Assembly: GCA_900545705.1 (NCBI GenBank)
Contig: URAK01000007.1
Location: 62,001-126,000 of the forward strand
Length of the DNA stretch: 64,000 nt
Direction: 5' to 3'
From: an uncultured Opitutales bacterium
GTDB taxonomy: Bacteria > Verrucomicrobiota > Verrucomicrobiia > Opitutales > Intestinicryptomonadaceae
How positions within the stretch are numbered: position 1 is the stretch's first letter; each line of letters begins with the position of its first letter. Made by a program: the position numbers and the translations under genes. Positions 25,999 to 34,547 of the stretch are shown here, one piece after another. The notes under the pieces are model-generated. The model was not told the DNA's origin. It did no database searches and worked only from the letters and a program-made list of their open reading frames with translations.

Positions 25999-26115
25999 AA
26001 AAGTTCTGCCGGAACTCTCGAGGCTGCGGCTTTTAAAGGTCCGCATTAGATTTTCGAGATACCATATAATTTTGACAAACATAAAAAACAAAGACAATTT
26101 AAACAAACACAACAT

Positions 26116-26406
26116 ATGAATACCAAGAAGTATAAAGCAACGTTTATCCTCGACACGAGAGGTTATACAGAGCCTGTCGAAACGCTCATAGAGAAGATAA
26201 AGTCCGTAGTCGAATCTTGCGGCTGCAAGATAGAGTCTGTGGAAAATCTCGGACAGAAGAGTTTTGCCCGCACGACCGACCGCAACTTTCCCGCGGGAAT
26301 TTATGTGGACGTAAACTATGAAGGTGAATCGTCGTCGAACGCGCTTATAAAGGAAAAATTCCGCCTCGACAAGACGGTAAACCGCATACTCGTGCTCTCG
26401 AAGTAA
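26116..26406 (+). CDS. rpsF: 30S ribosomal protein S6
   Basis: A small-subunit protein that binds 16S rRNA at the platform, normally with S18. The 96-residue product starts MNTKKYKATFILDTRGY and ends in FRLDKTVNRILVLSK, matching the first and last strands of the ferredoxin-like S6 fold. It opens the conserved cluster rpsF-ssb-rplI-dnaB. A TTGACA box lies 44 bases upstream of the start (26072-26077), a plausible -35 element. Confidence 0.93.
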   Translation: MNTKKYKATFILDTRGYTEPVETLIEKIKSVVESCGCKIESVENLGQKSFARTTDRNFPAGIYVDVNYEGESSSNALIKEKFRLDKTVNRILVLSK

Positions 26407-26425
26407 CTCTAAACTCCGTAAAACG

Positions 26426-26887
26426 ATGTCCTCGTTCAACAAAGTAATTTTGATGGGCAATTTCACGCGCGACCCCGAGTTGAGACAGACTCAGAGCGGG
26501 ACGAGCGTTTGCCGTTTTTCTATCGCCGTGAACCGCTCGTACAATTCCCAAGACGGTTCCACTCGCGACGAGACTTGTTTTGTTGAAGTGGATTCCTTCG
26601 GCAGAACGGCGGAAAATATCGCCAAGTTTTTCTCGAAGGGGCGTCCGATACTGATAGAGGGAAGGCTCAGGCAGGATTCATGGGAAGACAAGCAGACAGG
26701 GCAAAAGCGCACAAAGCTGCTTGTAGTTCTCGAAAGATTTGAGTTTGTCGGGTCTTCCCGCGACCAGCAGAGTGGCGGGTATGACGGCGGAGACTATTCT
26801 TCGTCTTCACCGGCCCCGCGCCAGCAGCGTCAGCATGCGCCCGCTCCCCGCAACGAGGATCTTGAGGACGACGATGTTCCATTTTGA
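26426..26887 (+). CDS. ssb: Single-stranded DNA-binding protein
   Basis: SSB coats single-stranded DNA during replication and repair. The 153-residue protein has the OB fold (about 1-110: SSFNKVILMGNFTRDPELRQ, then GRPILIEGRLRQDSWEDKQT), a Gly/Ser/Pro/Gln-rich linker, and the acidic tip DLEDDDVPF that recruits partner proteins. The gene sits between rpsF and rplI; rpsR, usually next, is missing from the 49-base gap downstream. Confidence 0.96.
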   Translation: MSSFNKVILMGNFTRDPELRQTQSGTSVCRFSIAVNRSYNSQDGSTRDETCFVEVDSFGRTAENIAKFFSKGRPILIEGRLRQDSWEDKQTGQKRTKLLVVLERFEFVGSSRDQQSGGYDGGDYSSSSPAPRQQRQHAPAPRNEDLEDDDVPF

Positions 26888-26936
26888 TATGCGCCGGTCT
26901 ATTGCGATTAATTTCAATTAAAAAAAGTAAACAAAT

Positions 26937-27431
26937 ATGGCTACAACCAAAGTATTAATATTAAAGCCCGTCGAAAACCTGGGTGGAGAAGGCGAACAAG
27001 TCACCGTAAAAGCGGGGTACGCCCGCAATTTCCTTTTCCCCAAGAAGGTTGCGATTCCCGTAAACAAAGCCAATAAAAAGCAAATTGAAGCCCTCATAAA
27101 AGCGCGCGAGCTGCGCGAAGCCAAAGAGCTTGAAAACGCGCAGGCGCTTGCCAAGGTGCTGGCCGATATGTCGATTGCGTTCGCCGTAAAGACCGGCGAG
27201 GGCGGAAAGCTGTTCGGATCCGTCACAGCGGCCGATTTGCTCGCCAAGATTGCCGAAGGCGGCGTAGAGTTGCCCAAGAAGGCGATACACCTTGCAGCTC
27301 CCGTCAAGGAGCTTGGCAAGCATACTGCCCAGATAAAGCTCCATCACGACGTAAAGGTCGATTTCAGCTTTGAGGTAGTCTCGGAAAATCCGATAGAAGA
27401 ACCGGCTGCCGCCGAAGAAAGCAAGAAATAA
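26937..27431 (+). CDS. rplI: 50S ribosomal protein L9
   Basis: L9 binds 23S rRNA at the base of the L1 stalk. The 164-residue protein shows the N-terminal domain with KVLILKPVENLGGEGEQVTV and GYARNFLFPKKVAIPV, the long connecting helix (NKKQIEALIKARELREAKEL), and the C-terminal domain with GKLFGSVTAADLLAKI. A short Glu/Ala tail ends it. It lies 21 bases ahead of dnaB. Confidence 0.96.
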   Translation: MATTKVLILKPVENLGGEGEQVTVKAGYARNFLFPKKVAIPVNKANKKQIEALIKARELREAKELENAQALAKVLADMSIAFAVKTGEGGKLFGSVTAADLLAKIAEGGVELPKKAIHLAAPVKELGKHTAQIKLHHDVKVDFSFEVVSENPIEEPAAAEESKK

Positions 27432-27452
27432 TCCTTTCGGAGTCAAATTCCG

Positions 27453-28904
27453 ATGGAGGAAAGTTTTCCACAAAAAAAAACCGCGGGGCGACGAAAAAGT
27501 GGCTCCGCGGCTTTTAAGTCTGAAGGCGCGGCATCTATTTTTGAGCGCGATCTTCCGCATAATGTGGACGCGGAGGAGGGTGTGCTTGCGAGCATCATGC
27601 GCGATACTTCCTCCGACGTAATAACTACGTGCATTTCCTCTAAAATCCGCGAGGATTACTTTTTTAAGCCTTCGCACAAGATTATCTATTCGGCAATGCT
27701 CGCGCTCTACAACCAAAAGCGCGAGATAGACGAAATAGTGCTTGCCGAATATCTAAATTCGCGAAATTTGCTCGAAGATGCAGGAGGGGTTGTTGAAATA
27801 AGCCGCATAGCCGGTCGAATAGAGACTCCCGCGCATTTTCAGGAGTGGCTTTCCATAATACGCGAGAAGTATTTTTTGCGCACGCTCATACACGCGTGCT
27901 ATAATGCAATAGAGGGCGCGTATCAAAATACAGGCAGCATCGACTATTTTATAGAGTCTGTTGAGGAAAAAATTCTCGGAATTTCCCAAGACAGAGTTGG
28001 CGACACTGTAAAAAAAGCCGACGCTCCCGACCAAGTTGACGCGGCTGTCGAGCGGATAAGGGCCCTAATAAAAAATAAGGGTGAAATGATTGGCGTTCCG
28101 ACCGGATTTACGCGCCTCGACGAGCTTATGGGCGGGCTGCACCCGAATGAGATGATTGTAATAGCCGGCCGCCCAGGGACTGGCAAGACTTCTATTGCTT
28201 TAAACATCGCCGAAAAGGCCCTGTTTGGCAAAGAGCCTGTACCTACTTTGATATTTTCGCTCGAGATGCTCGCGGAGCAGCTGCACCAGCGAATCATAGC
28301 CTCCCGTGCGCGAATCGACCAGCATGCGCTCGGAAGGGGCATGATAAAGAAGGAGGCGCTTGCCGACATATCCGCAACTGCCAAAGAATTGAAAAGCGCC
28401 CCGCTCTGGATTGACGACACTGCCGGCATTTCAATACTCGAGATGCGCGCCAAGGCGCGGCGGCTAAACCAGCAGCTCGGCGGGAATCTTGGGCTTGTGA
28501 TTGTGGACTATCTTCAGCTCTTGCGCGGCAGCGACCCGAACCTTCCGCGAGAGCAGGAAGTTGCCGAAATATCGCGCGGAATGAAGGCTATGTCCAAGGA
28601 GCTCAGGGCGCCGGTTATAGTTCTCGCGCAGTTAAACCGCGAGTCCGAGAAAGAGACCCGGCCGCCCCGCGCGAGCGACTTGCGCGAATCGGGTTCAATA
28701 GAGCAAGACGCCGACGCCATTTTACTCTTGAGCAGACAGCGAAAATCTGCCACTGATGACGATGCAACTTCAAATTCGCAGTGGCTGATACGCGCGGAAC
28801 TCGCCAAACAGCGCAACGGCCCGACCGGCGTTGTGACTTTGCTTTTCAACAGAAACTATACCCGCTACGAAAATTATTCCCTCAGAGACGATGTCGATAT
28901 TTAA
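27453..28904 (+). CDS. dnaB: Replicative DNA helicase DnaB
   Basis: DnaB is the hexameric helicase that unwinds DNA at the replication fork. The 483-residue protein starts with a ~30-residue basic extension (QKKTAGRRKSGSAAFKSEG), then the N-terminal helical domain (LPHNVDAEEGVLASIMRD) and the RecA-like motor: Walker A AGRPGTGKTSIAL, SLEMLAEQLHQRIIASRA, Walker B LGLVIVDYLQLL and the SREQEV-type segment DPNLPREQEVAEISRGMKAM. No intein is present. Its end overlaps the next gene by 14 bases. Confidence 0.96.
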   Translation: MEESFPQKKTAGRRKSGSAAFKSEGAASIFERDLPHNVDAEEGVLASIMRDTSSDVITTCISSKIREDYFFKPSHKIIYSAMLALYNQKREIDEIVLAEYLNSRNLLEDAGGVVEISRIAGRIETPAHFQEWLSIIREKYFLRTLIHACYNAIEGAYQNTGSIDYFIESVEEKILGISQDRVGDTVKKADAPDQVDAAVERIRALIKNKGEMIGVPTGFTRLDELMGGLHPNEMIVIAGRPGTGKTSIALNIAEKALFGKEPVPTLIFSLEMLAEQLHQRIIASRARIDQHALGRGMIKKEALADISATAKELKSAPLWIDDTAGISILEMRAKARRLNQQLGGNLGLVIVDYLQLLRGSDPNLPREQEVAEISRGMKAMSKELRAPVIVLAQLNRESEKETRPPRASDLRESGSIEQDADAILLLSRQRKSATDDDATSNSQWLIRAELAKQRNGPTGVVTLLFNRNYTRYENYSLRDDVDI

Positions 28905-31395
28905 CAAGCATAGAATTTTTTGTCCGCGAGCGTTTGAGCTGCGGAGAATCGCGGCGGGGATCGCGGCGGGGATTGTATTTTCGCTTTGCGGCGGGGTGTA
29001 CGCCCAGCAAGTTCCTGTAATGCCCGGCTTCGGGACAGCGAAACAGATTCCCGACGAGCAGCGCACTATAAACAATGTCAACGTAAATATAGAGGGCAAG
29101 CAGAACGTCTCAAAAGAGGCAGTGTACGCGCATATACGCCTTAGAAAGGGAATGAAGTTCGACCAGCGCGCTCTCGACCAGTCCATACGCTCGATTTACT
29201 CCACCGGATTTTACGACTTTGTCGACGCCAAAAGAAGCGTGGACTCAAACGGGAATCTCGACATTGATTTTACGATTATCCCCAAGTACAGGGTTTCGCA
29301 AATAGCGTTTAGCGGCAACAAAACGTTTTCTGGGGCGAGGCTGCAGAAGGAAATCGACACGTATGCAGGGGCGCCGCTAAGCGAAGTCGCGGTAAAGCGC
29401 GACGCCGATAAAATTAAAGCCTATTACCAAAAGAAGGGATACTCGCTTGCAAAGGTAAATTATTCGATAGAGCGAAATGACGACACAGGTGTCGGGGCGG
29501 TTGTATTTGAAATAGACGAGGGCGGCGACATTGAAATTCAAAATATACGCTTTACAGGCGACCCGCGCGTCGAGAAGCAGTACGGCTTTTGGAGCAAAAT
29601 AGGCCGTTTTATGTTCGGAGACAAGGGCAAGGATTTCGACTCGGTCGATTTGCTTTCGGAGATGAAGACCGATACTTGGATTCCGATAATATCTCACATA
29701 ACTGATAACGGGAGGTTCAAGGAGGAGGACTTTCAGGCGGATATAGAAAAACTCCGCAAATTTTATCGCGACCACGGCTATCTCGACGTCGAAATCGATG
29801 ATTCAAAAATAAAATTTGAATTTCCGGACGAAGACACTCCCGGGGATATGGATATTGTTATAAACATAGTTCCCAACCATCAATACAAAGTCGGGAAAGT
29901 GTCGTTTAAAGGAAACACTCTGAAGGGTTTTTCCGACAGCGAGTTGATGAAGTTTGTGGACTACTTTGATTTGACCGAGGGCAATGTGTTTTCACCATCG
30001 AAGGTTGACAAACTGATAGAGCAAATACGCGAATATTACGGAGAGTTCGGCTATGTAGATACGATAGTAAGGGTATTGCGCCGCCCGAATGTAAATACAG
30101 ACAACATCGACCTGATAATAGACATTATCGAGAGCAAGATGTTTCACCTTGAATCTATAAACATTCAGGGCAACGACAAGACGAAAAGTGAAGTAATTAT
30201 CCGCGAAATTGCGATGGAACCCGGGGCAATATTTGATTTGCACCGAATGAAAATTTCCGAAAACCGCTTAAAGGAAACGCGCTTTTTCGACGAAGTGACG
30301 CTGTCTCCCGAGGAGACGAATATTCCGCAGCGCAAAAATCTGAGAATAGCGGTAAAAGAGGGAAGGACGGGAAACCTTACTTTTGGAGCGGGATTCAGCA
30401 CGGTTGAAAGCCTCGTGGCGACTGTCGAAGTGACACAGAGCAATTTTGACTACTCCAACTACAATAATTATTTTCAGGGCGCTGGGCAGAAATTCAGGGT
30501 CCGCGGCACTATAGGTTTGGAATCAAACCAGATTATAATAAGTTTTGAAGAGCCGTGGGTATTCAACCGCGAGCTCGCCTACGGAATAGACTTGTACCGC
30601 ACAGACTCCGACTACTATTCCGATTATTATTCCGAAATGCGCCTTGGCGTGACAAACTACCTTCGCAAGCGCATATACGGGGATATAGAGGCGCGCTTGG
30701 CGTACAAGCTCGAGCTCGTCGATATTTACAATGTCGACAATAAAATCCGCGGAAATGTAATACCAGAACAGGATATAGGCAGCCGTTCGCTGTCGCAAAT
30801 AAGCCTGTCTTTCCTGAGGGATACGCGCGACAGCTATATGACCCCGACGCGCGGAACGAGACTTGAATTGATACAGGATTTGGCCGGCGGCCCCCTCATG
30901 GGTCAAACCAATTTATACCGCATAGAGGCGCGCGCAGGCTGGTGGATTCCGACGTTTGATTTTGGCAAGCAGGTGTTCTCGATAGTCGGCAGAACGGGTA
31001 CAGTGCAGGGCTACGGCGGAAAGGACGTTCCGTACTTCGAAAGGTTCTTCCTAGGCGGCGGGTACAATATGCGCGGCTTCAAATACAGGAAAGTCGGCAA
31101 GCTCGACCCGACCACCGAAGAGCCTTTGGGCGGAAACACTTTTGCGTTTGTGTCGGCTGAATATTCGATAGAGTTGTTCAATCCCGTGCGTTTTGCCGTA
31201 TTCTACGACATCGGTTTTGTAAACAGCGACTCGTGGGATTGGAATCCCTCCGACTATTGCTCCGACTTTGGCTTTGGCTTCCGCGTGTTGCTAATGGGCG
31301 CCCCAATGAGAATAGACCTAGGCTTCCCATTGAAATCGGACGAGTACAACGACGACGGCATGCAGTTTAACTTCTCGTTCGGCACCGTATTTTAA
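28891..31395 (+). CDS. bamA: Outer membrane protein assembly factor BamA
   Basis: BamA is the Omp85 barrel that inserts outer-membrane proteins. The 834-residue protein has an N-terminal extension and signal peptide (cleavage after GVYAQ, near residue 38), five POTRA domains (about 58-470; INNVNVNIEGKQNVSKEAVY, YRVSQIAFSGNKTFSGARLQ), and a C-terminal 16-strand barrel ending in NFSFGTVF, where the terminal Phe is the outer-membrane signal. The lid-loop signature appears as ERFFLGGGYNMRGF. The start overlaps dnaB; a later in-frame start is possible, though the signal peptide fits. The Skp-like gene follows after 58 bases, as in most diderms. Confidence 0.94.
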   Translation: MSIFNKHRIFCPRAFELRRIAAGIAAGIVFSLCGGVYAQQVPVMPGFGTAKQIPDEQRTINNVNVNIEGKQNVSKEAVYAHIRLRKGMKFDQRALDQSIRSIYSTGFYDFVDAKRSVDSNGNLDIDFTIIPKYRVSQIAFSGNKTFSGARLQKEIDTYAGAPLSEVAVKRDADKIKAYYQKKGYSLAKVNYSIERNDDTGVGAVVFEIDEGGDIEIQNIRFTGDPRVEKQYGFWSKIGRFMFGDKGKDFDSVDLLSEMKTDTWIPIISHITDNGRFKEEDFQADIEKLRKFYRDHGYLDVEIDDSKIKFEFPDEDTPGDMDIVINIVPNHQYKVGKVSFKGNTLKGFSDSELMKFVDYFDLTEGNVFSPSKVDKLIEQIREYYGEFGYVDTIVRVLRRPNVNTDNIDLIIDIIESKMFHLESINIQGNDKTKSEVIIREIAMEPGAIFDLHRMKISENRLKETRFFDEVTLSPEETNIPQRKNLRIAVKEGRTGNLTFGAGFSTVESLVATVEVTQSNFDYSNYNNYFQGAGQKFRVRGTIGLESNQIIISFEEPWVFNRELAYGIDLYRTDSDYYSDYYSEMRLGVTNYLRKRIYGDIEARLAYKLELVDIYNVDNKIRGNVIPEQDIGSRSLSQISLSFLRDTRDSYMTPTRGTRLELIQDLAGGPLMGQTNLYRIEARAGWWIPTFDFGKQVFSIVGRTGTVQGYGGKDVPYFERFFLGGGYNMRGFKYRKVGKLDPTTEEPLGGNTFAFVSAEYSIELFNPVRFAVFYDIGFVNSDSWDWNPSDYCSDFGFGFRVLLMGAPMRIDLGFPLKSDEYNDDGMQFNFSFGTVF

Positions 31396-31453
31396 AAAAA
31401 TAAAATTTGTCTGAACATTTTTTTTAAAATTAAGACTAAACAAGAAAGAAATT

Positions 31454-32002
31454 ATGAAAAAGATATCGCTTATATTAGCCGGCGTTTTCGCCGCGACAAT
31501 GCTCCATGCCGCGACCAACATATATGTTGTGAACATGGCGGAGGTGTATTCCAACTATTACAAGGCCAAGGAAGCCGCGGCCCAGATAAAGACTTCTGTC
31601 GACGCCACCAACGCAGAGCTTGAAAAGATGAACAAGCAGCGCCAGGATCTGATGAAGAAAATTCAGGAAATCCAGACGAAGGCGCAGAATCCGGCGCTCG
31701 CAGAAGACGCCAAGCGCAAGATTCTCGAAACCGAGGCGCAGCCGATAATTGTCCAAATCCGCCAGATAGAGCAGAATATGGAAAATATGCGCCGCACAAC
31801 AGCCCAAAAGCTTCAGGAAAACGCGGCCGGCATCCGTAAAATCCACATGCAGGAAATATCGGAGATAATTAAGACTGTCGCAAAGGAGAAAAATGCGGAC
31901 TACATAATTGAAAAGACTGTCTGCTATTTTTCAAAGCCCGAAGCCGACATTACGCAAGACGTGATAAAGGCTGTCAACGCCAACGCGCCTGCCGCAAAGT
32001 AA
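31454..32002 (+). CDS. skp: Skp/OmpH-like periplasmic chaperone
   Basis: Skp holds unfolded outer-membrane proteins in the periplasm on their way to BamA. The 182-residue protein has a signal peptide (MKKISLILAGVFAATMLHAA), a short core strand segment (NIYVVNMAEVYSNYYKAKEA) and a long coiled-coil of about residues 40-140, the tentacle region (LEKMNKQRQDLMKKIQEIQ), then a C-terminal beta part (NADYIIEKTVCYFS). This layout and the position after bamA support the call. A strong terminator follows at once. Confidence 0.88.
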   Translation: MKKISLILAGVFAATMLHAATNIYVVNMAEVYSNYYKAKEAAAQIKTSVDATNAELEKMNKQRQDLMKKIQEIQTKAQNPALAEDAKRKILETEAQPIIVQIRQIEQNMENMRRTTAQKLQENAAGIRKIHMQEISEIIKTVAKEKNADYIIEKTVCYFSKPEADITQDVIKAVNANAPAAK

Positions 32003-32009
32003 TCTCCCA

Positions 32010-32046
32010 CAAATCTCCGCCGCAAATGCGGCGGCGATTTGTTTTT
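32010..32046 (+). terminator. Terminator after skp
   Basis: CAAATC...GCCGC pairs with GCGGC...GATTTG around an AAAT loop and is followed by five T residues. It lies 8 bases after the stop codon and ends the rpsF-to-skp cluster. Confidence 0.85.
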
Positions 32047-32440
32047 GGCAATCCCCTTTTAACCTTTGGGTTGCTATGATTCAGGGTTAGTAAAAAATTC
32101 TTTTGCGCGGCTATCTTTTGCGCGAAAGAATTTTTTAGGCTTGCTTAGACAGCTTGTTTCCGGCGGCTTGATTGCAATCATGCGGGGCGTTTGAATGCGG
32201 GGATTTTTTGATGCGGCGTCCAAATGGGCTTTAATTTTTGCGTTGGCCGTTTTGAACGGGTGGCTAAATGCCGTGTTAAAGCAAAAAAAAATGCTGGCTT
32301 TAAAATTTTCGCATTGCCGGGATTGGAATGATGTTTCCATAGAAATTAAAGGCGTAGCGCGCCCGTTTAATGCGTCGAACTATTTTTAAATTTAGCGCGC
32401 CGTAGAGGGATTTGAGCGCGCGGGTTGATTGCCGAAGGGC
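32047..32440. other. Intergenic region with no supported gene
   Basis: About 390 bases. Short frames exist on both strands (64 codons at 32195, 88 codons on the - strand at 32340) but neither has a ribosome-binding site or a recognisable protein pattern. Nothing else stands out. Confidence 0.5.
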
Positions 32441-32686
32441 ATGAATTGCGCGGAATGCAAATATATGGGAAAATTTGAAAAAAATGCGGGAATTGTCGTG
32501 GACGTTTTGGCATCGTTCATGATTCCTGGTTTTGGCCTTTTTATGCAAAAGAGATGGAGGGAATCTGCCGCATTTTTCTTTTCAACGGTACTCGCATTCT
32601 TGATAATGCCTATTGCCGCATACTTCCTGTGGATTTGCGGAATATATTACACATTGCGAAAGGGCTTGTCGCAAGAAGGTCGGTGA
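32441..32686 (+). CDS. Small hypothetical membrane protein with CxxC
   Basis: An 81-residue product from the ATG at 32441. The N-terminus has a CxxC pair (MNCAECKYMGKFEKNAG). Two hydrophobic spans follow, about 17-37 (VVDVLASFMIPGFGLFMQK) and 44-70 (AAFFFSTVLAFLIMPIAAYF), split by a basic turn (KRWRES). The pattern MIPGFGLFMQKRW recalls TM2-like small membrane proteins, but I cannot name a family. A TTG start at 32429 would add four residues. It stands alone between the skp terminator and lptB. Confidence 0.55.
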   Translation: MNCAECKYMGKFEKNAGIVVDVLASFMIPGFGLFMQKRWRESAAFFFSTVLAFLIMPIAAYFLWICGIYYTLRKGLSQEGR

Positions 32687-32791
32687 GCGAAAAAATATAA
32701 TTAAAAATTTGCGCGTTCCGCTTCGCTGTTTCGCGAGGTTAGGAATTTCTTTTTTGTTGCAGGACGCCCATAATTGATATTGTTTTTTTAT

Positions 32792-33532
32792 ATGGAATTT
32801 CAAGACGGCAACTCGTACATCAAAACCCGCAATCTCGTAAAGCAATACGGCAAGCGCCGCGTTGTAAAAGGCGTAAACATAGACTTGCGCGCGGGAGAAA
32901 TAGTCGGGCTTCTCGGCCCCAACGGCGCGGGCAAGACTACCAGTTTCTATATGATTGTCGGGCTTGTCCCGGCAACTGAAGGCGAAGTGTTTCTCGACGG
33001 CGCAGACATAACGGAAGTTCCAATGTACAAGCGCGCCAGAATGGGAATTGGGTACTTGCCGCAAGAACCCTCCGTTTTCAGAAAGCTGACTGTAAGGCAA
33101 AATATATTGGCGGTCGCGGAAAATCTCCCGATACCGAAAGGAGAGCTCAAAGATTTTGTGCAGTCGATGCTCGAAGAATTGAATTTGTCGCACCTCGCGG
33201 ACCAGCCGGCGTTCACTCTGTCCGGGGGCGAGCGCAGGCGGCTTGAAATAACGCGCGCGCTGACTGCGCGCCCGAAATTCCTCCTGATGGACGAGCCTTT
33301 CAGCGGCGTCGACCCCATAAGCGTCGCGGAAGTGCAGGATATAATCAGGGGATTGAAAGCTAAAAACATAGGCGTGCTGATAACCGACCACAATGTGCGC
33401 GAAACCCTAAGCATAGTTGACCGCGCATACCTGATACACGATGGAACAGTTTTATGCGAGGGCACGAGCGAATTCCTCGTCAACGACGAACAAAGCAGAA
33501 AATTCTATCTCGGCGAAAATTTCTCGATGTAG
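32792..33532 (+). CDS. lptB: LPS export ABC transporter ATPase LptB
   Basis: LptB is the ATPase that powers extraction of LPS from the inner membrane by LptFG. From the ATG at 32792 the protein has 246 residues: Walker A LLGPNGAGKTTSFYM, Q loop YLPQEPSVFRKLTV, signature LSGGERRRLEITRAL, Walker B FLLMDEPFSGVDPIS and switch His in ITDHNVRETL. PQEPSVFRKLTVRQNI is close to the LptB-specific form of this region. An earlier ATG at 32774 would add six residues. hprK follows after 34 bases, an association also seen in proteobacteria. The lptA and lptC genes are not in the window. Confidence 0.92.
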   Translation: MEFQDGNSYIKTRNLVKQYGKRRVVKGVNIDLRAGEIVGLLGPNGAGKTTSFYMIVGLVPATEGEVFLDGADITEVPMYKRARMGIGYLPQEPSVFRKLTVRQNILAVAENLPIPKGELKDFVQSMLEELNLSHLADQPAFTLSGGERRRLEITRALTARPKFLLMDEPFSGVDPISVAEVQDIIRGLKAKNIGVLITDHNVRETLSIVDRAYLIHDGTVLCEGTSEFLVNDEQSRKFYLGENFSM

Positions 33533-33566
33533 CCCGCCTATCTATCCGCGCGAAAGGAAAGCAATA

Positions 33567-34538
33567 ATGTCCCTGCGAAGCAATAAAATCAAAGTTCCCG
33601 AAGAGATATCCGTAAGAAAATTCTTCGACTATTTTAAAGACACGATAGATTTGCAGCTAATATGCGGCGAGGACGGCTTCGACAGAATGATACTCGAACC
33701 CACGATAAACCGTCCGGCGCTCGCAATAACTGGCTACTATAAAAATTTTGCGTCGAGCCGCATACAGCTTTTCGGGGCGGGCGAAATGGCGTATATGCGC
33801 GACCTTCCCGACCAAAGGCAGTTCGAGGTTATGGAGGAAATGATTGCGCATGAAATTCCATGCATAGTAATTTCCAGGAATCTCGCGCCGACAAAGCCTA
33901 TGATTGACGCCGTGCAAAAGCATCACATTCCCCTGATGCGAACAAGGATGAAATCAAAGGAATTTTCCGCGGAGGTTCTCGTCAGGCTCGACAGAATGTT
34001 TGCCCCCAGAATGTCTCTGCACGGAACGCTGCTTGACATAAAAGGCATCGGGACTCTCATTCGCGGCGACAGCGGCATCGGCAAGAGCGAATGTGCGCTC
34101 GCGCTTATAGACCACGGGCACCCCCTTGTTGCGGACGACCTCGTCTATTGCCAAAAAATCGGCGACGACACCATCTTGGGGAAGGGAAACGAGCTAAACC
34201 GCGGGTATATGGAGTGCAGGGGAATCGGAATTATAAATGTTGCCGAGCTGTTCGGAATACGCTGCGTGCGGCTTGAAAAGTCGATTGACATGATAGTGAC
34301 GTTTGTCGAGTGGCAGCCCGGGATTGTGGAAGACAGAACGGGGCTCGATAAAAATTATTTCGACGTGCTCGGAGTTCAGATACCGCATTTTATAATACCT
34401 GTCCGGCCCGGCCGCGACATGGCGAGGCTCGTGGAGGTGGCAGCCATGGTGCAGGCTCTGCGCCGCATGGGCCACGACGGCGCAAAGGCATTTAACGAAA
34501 GGCTTATTGCGCACATGAAATCAGAAATGGAAAAATAA
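33567..34538 (+). CDS. hprK: HPr kinase/phosphorylase
   Basis: HprK phosphorylates and dephosphorylates the serine of HPr or Crh-like proteins, linking carbon status to regulation. Start 33567 gives 323 residues; the longer frame from 33441 runs inside lptB and is rejected. The N-terminal domain (about 1-135) is followed by Walker A RGDSGIGKSECALAL, the DDLVYCQKIGD catalytic aspartates, and the family signature CRGIGIINVAELFGI. In verrucomicrobia and other diderms the gene often exists without a full sugar PTS; no PTS gene is visible here. Confidence 0.94.
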   Translation: MSLRSNKIKVPEEISVRKFFDYFKDTIDLQLICGEDGFDRMILEPTINRPALAITGYYKNFASSRIQLFGAGEMAYMRDLPDQRQFEVMEEMIAHEIPCIVISRNLAPTKPMIDAVQKHHIPLMRTRMKSKEFSAEVLVRLDRMFAPRMSLHGTLLDIKGIGTLIRGDSGIGKSECALALIDHGHPLVADDLVYCQKIGDDTILGKGNELNRGYMECRGIGIINVAELFGIRCVRLEKSIDMIVTFVEWQPGIVEDRTGLDKNYFDVLGVQIPHFIIPVRPGRDMARLVEVAAMVQALRRMGHDGAKAFNERLIAHMKSEMEK

Positions 34539-34547
34539 TTTCTTGAA

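Noticed and set aside
32074..32389. Overlapping small frames on both strands after skp
   Set aside because: Both lie in the spacer beyond a strong terminator, with no support for either strand.
34539..34547. Cobalamin riboswitch before metH
   Set aside because: Only 9 bases separate hprK and metH, which is too short for any such element.
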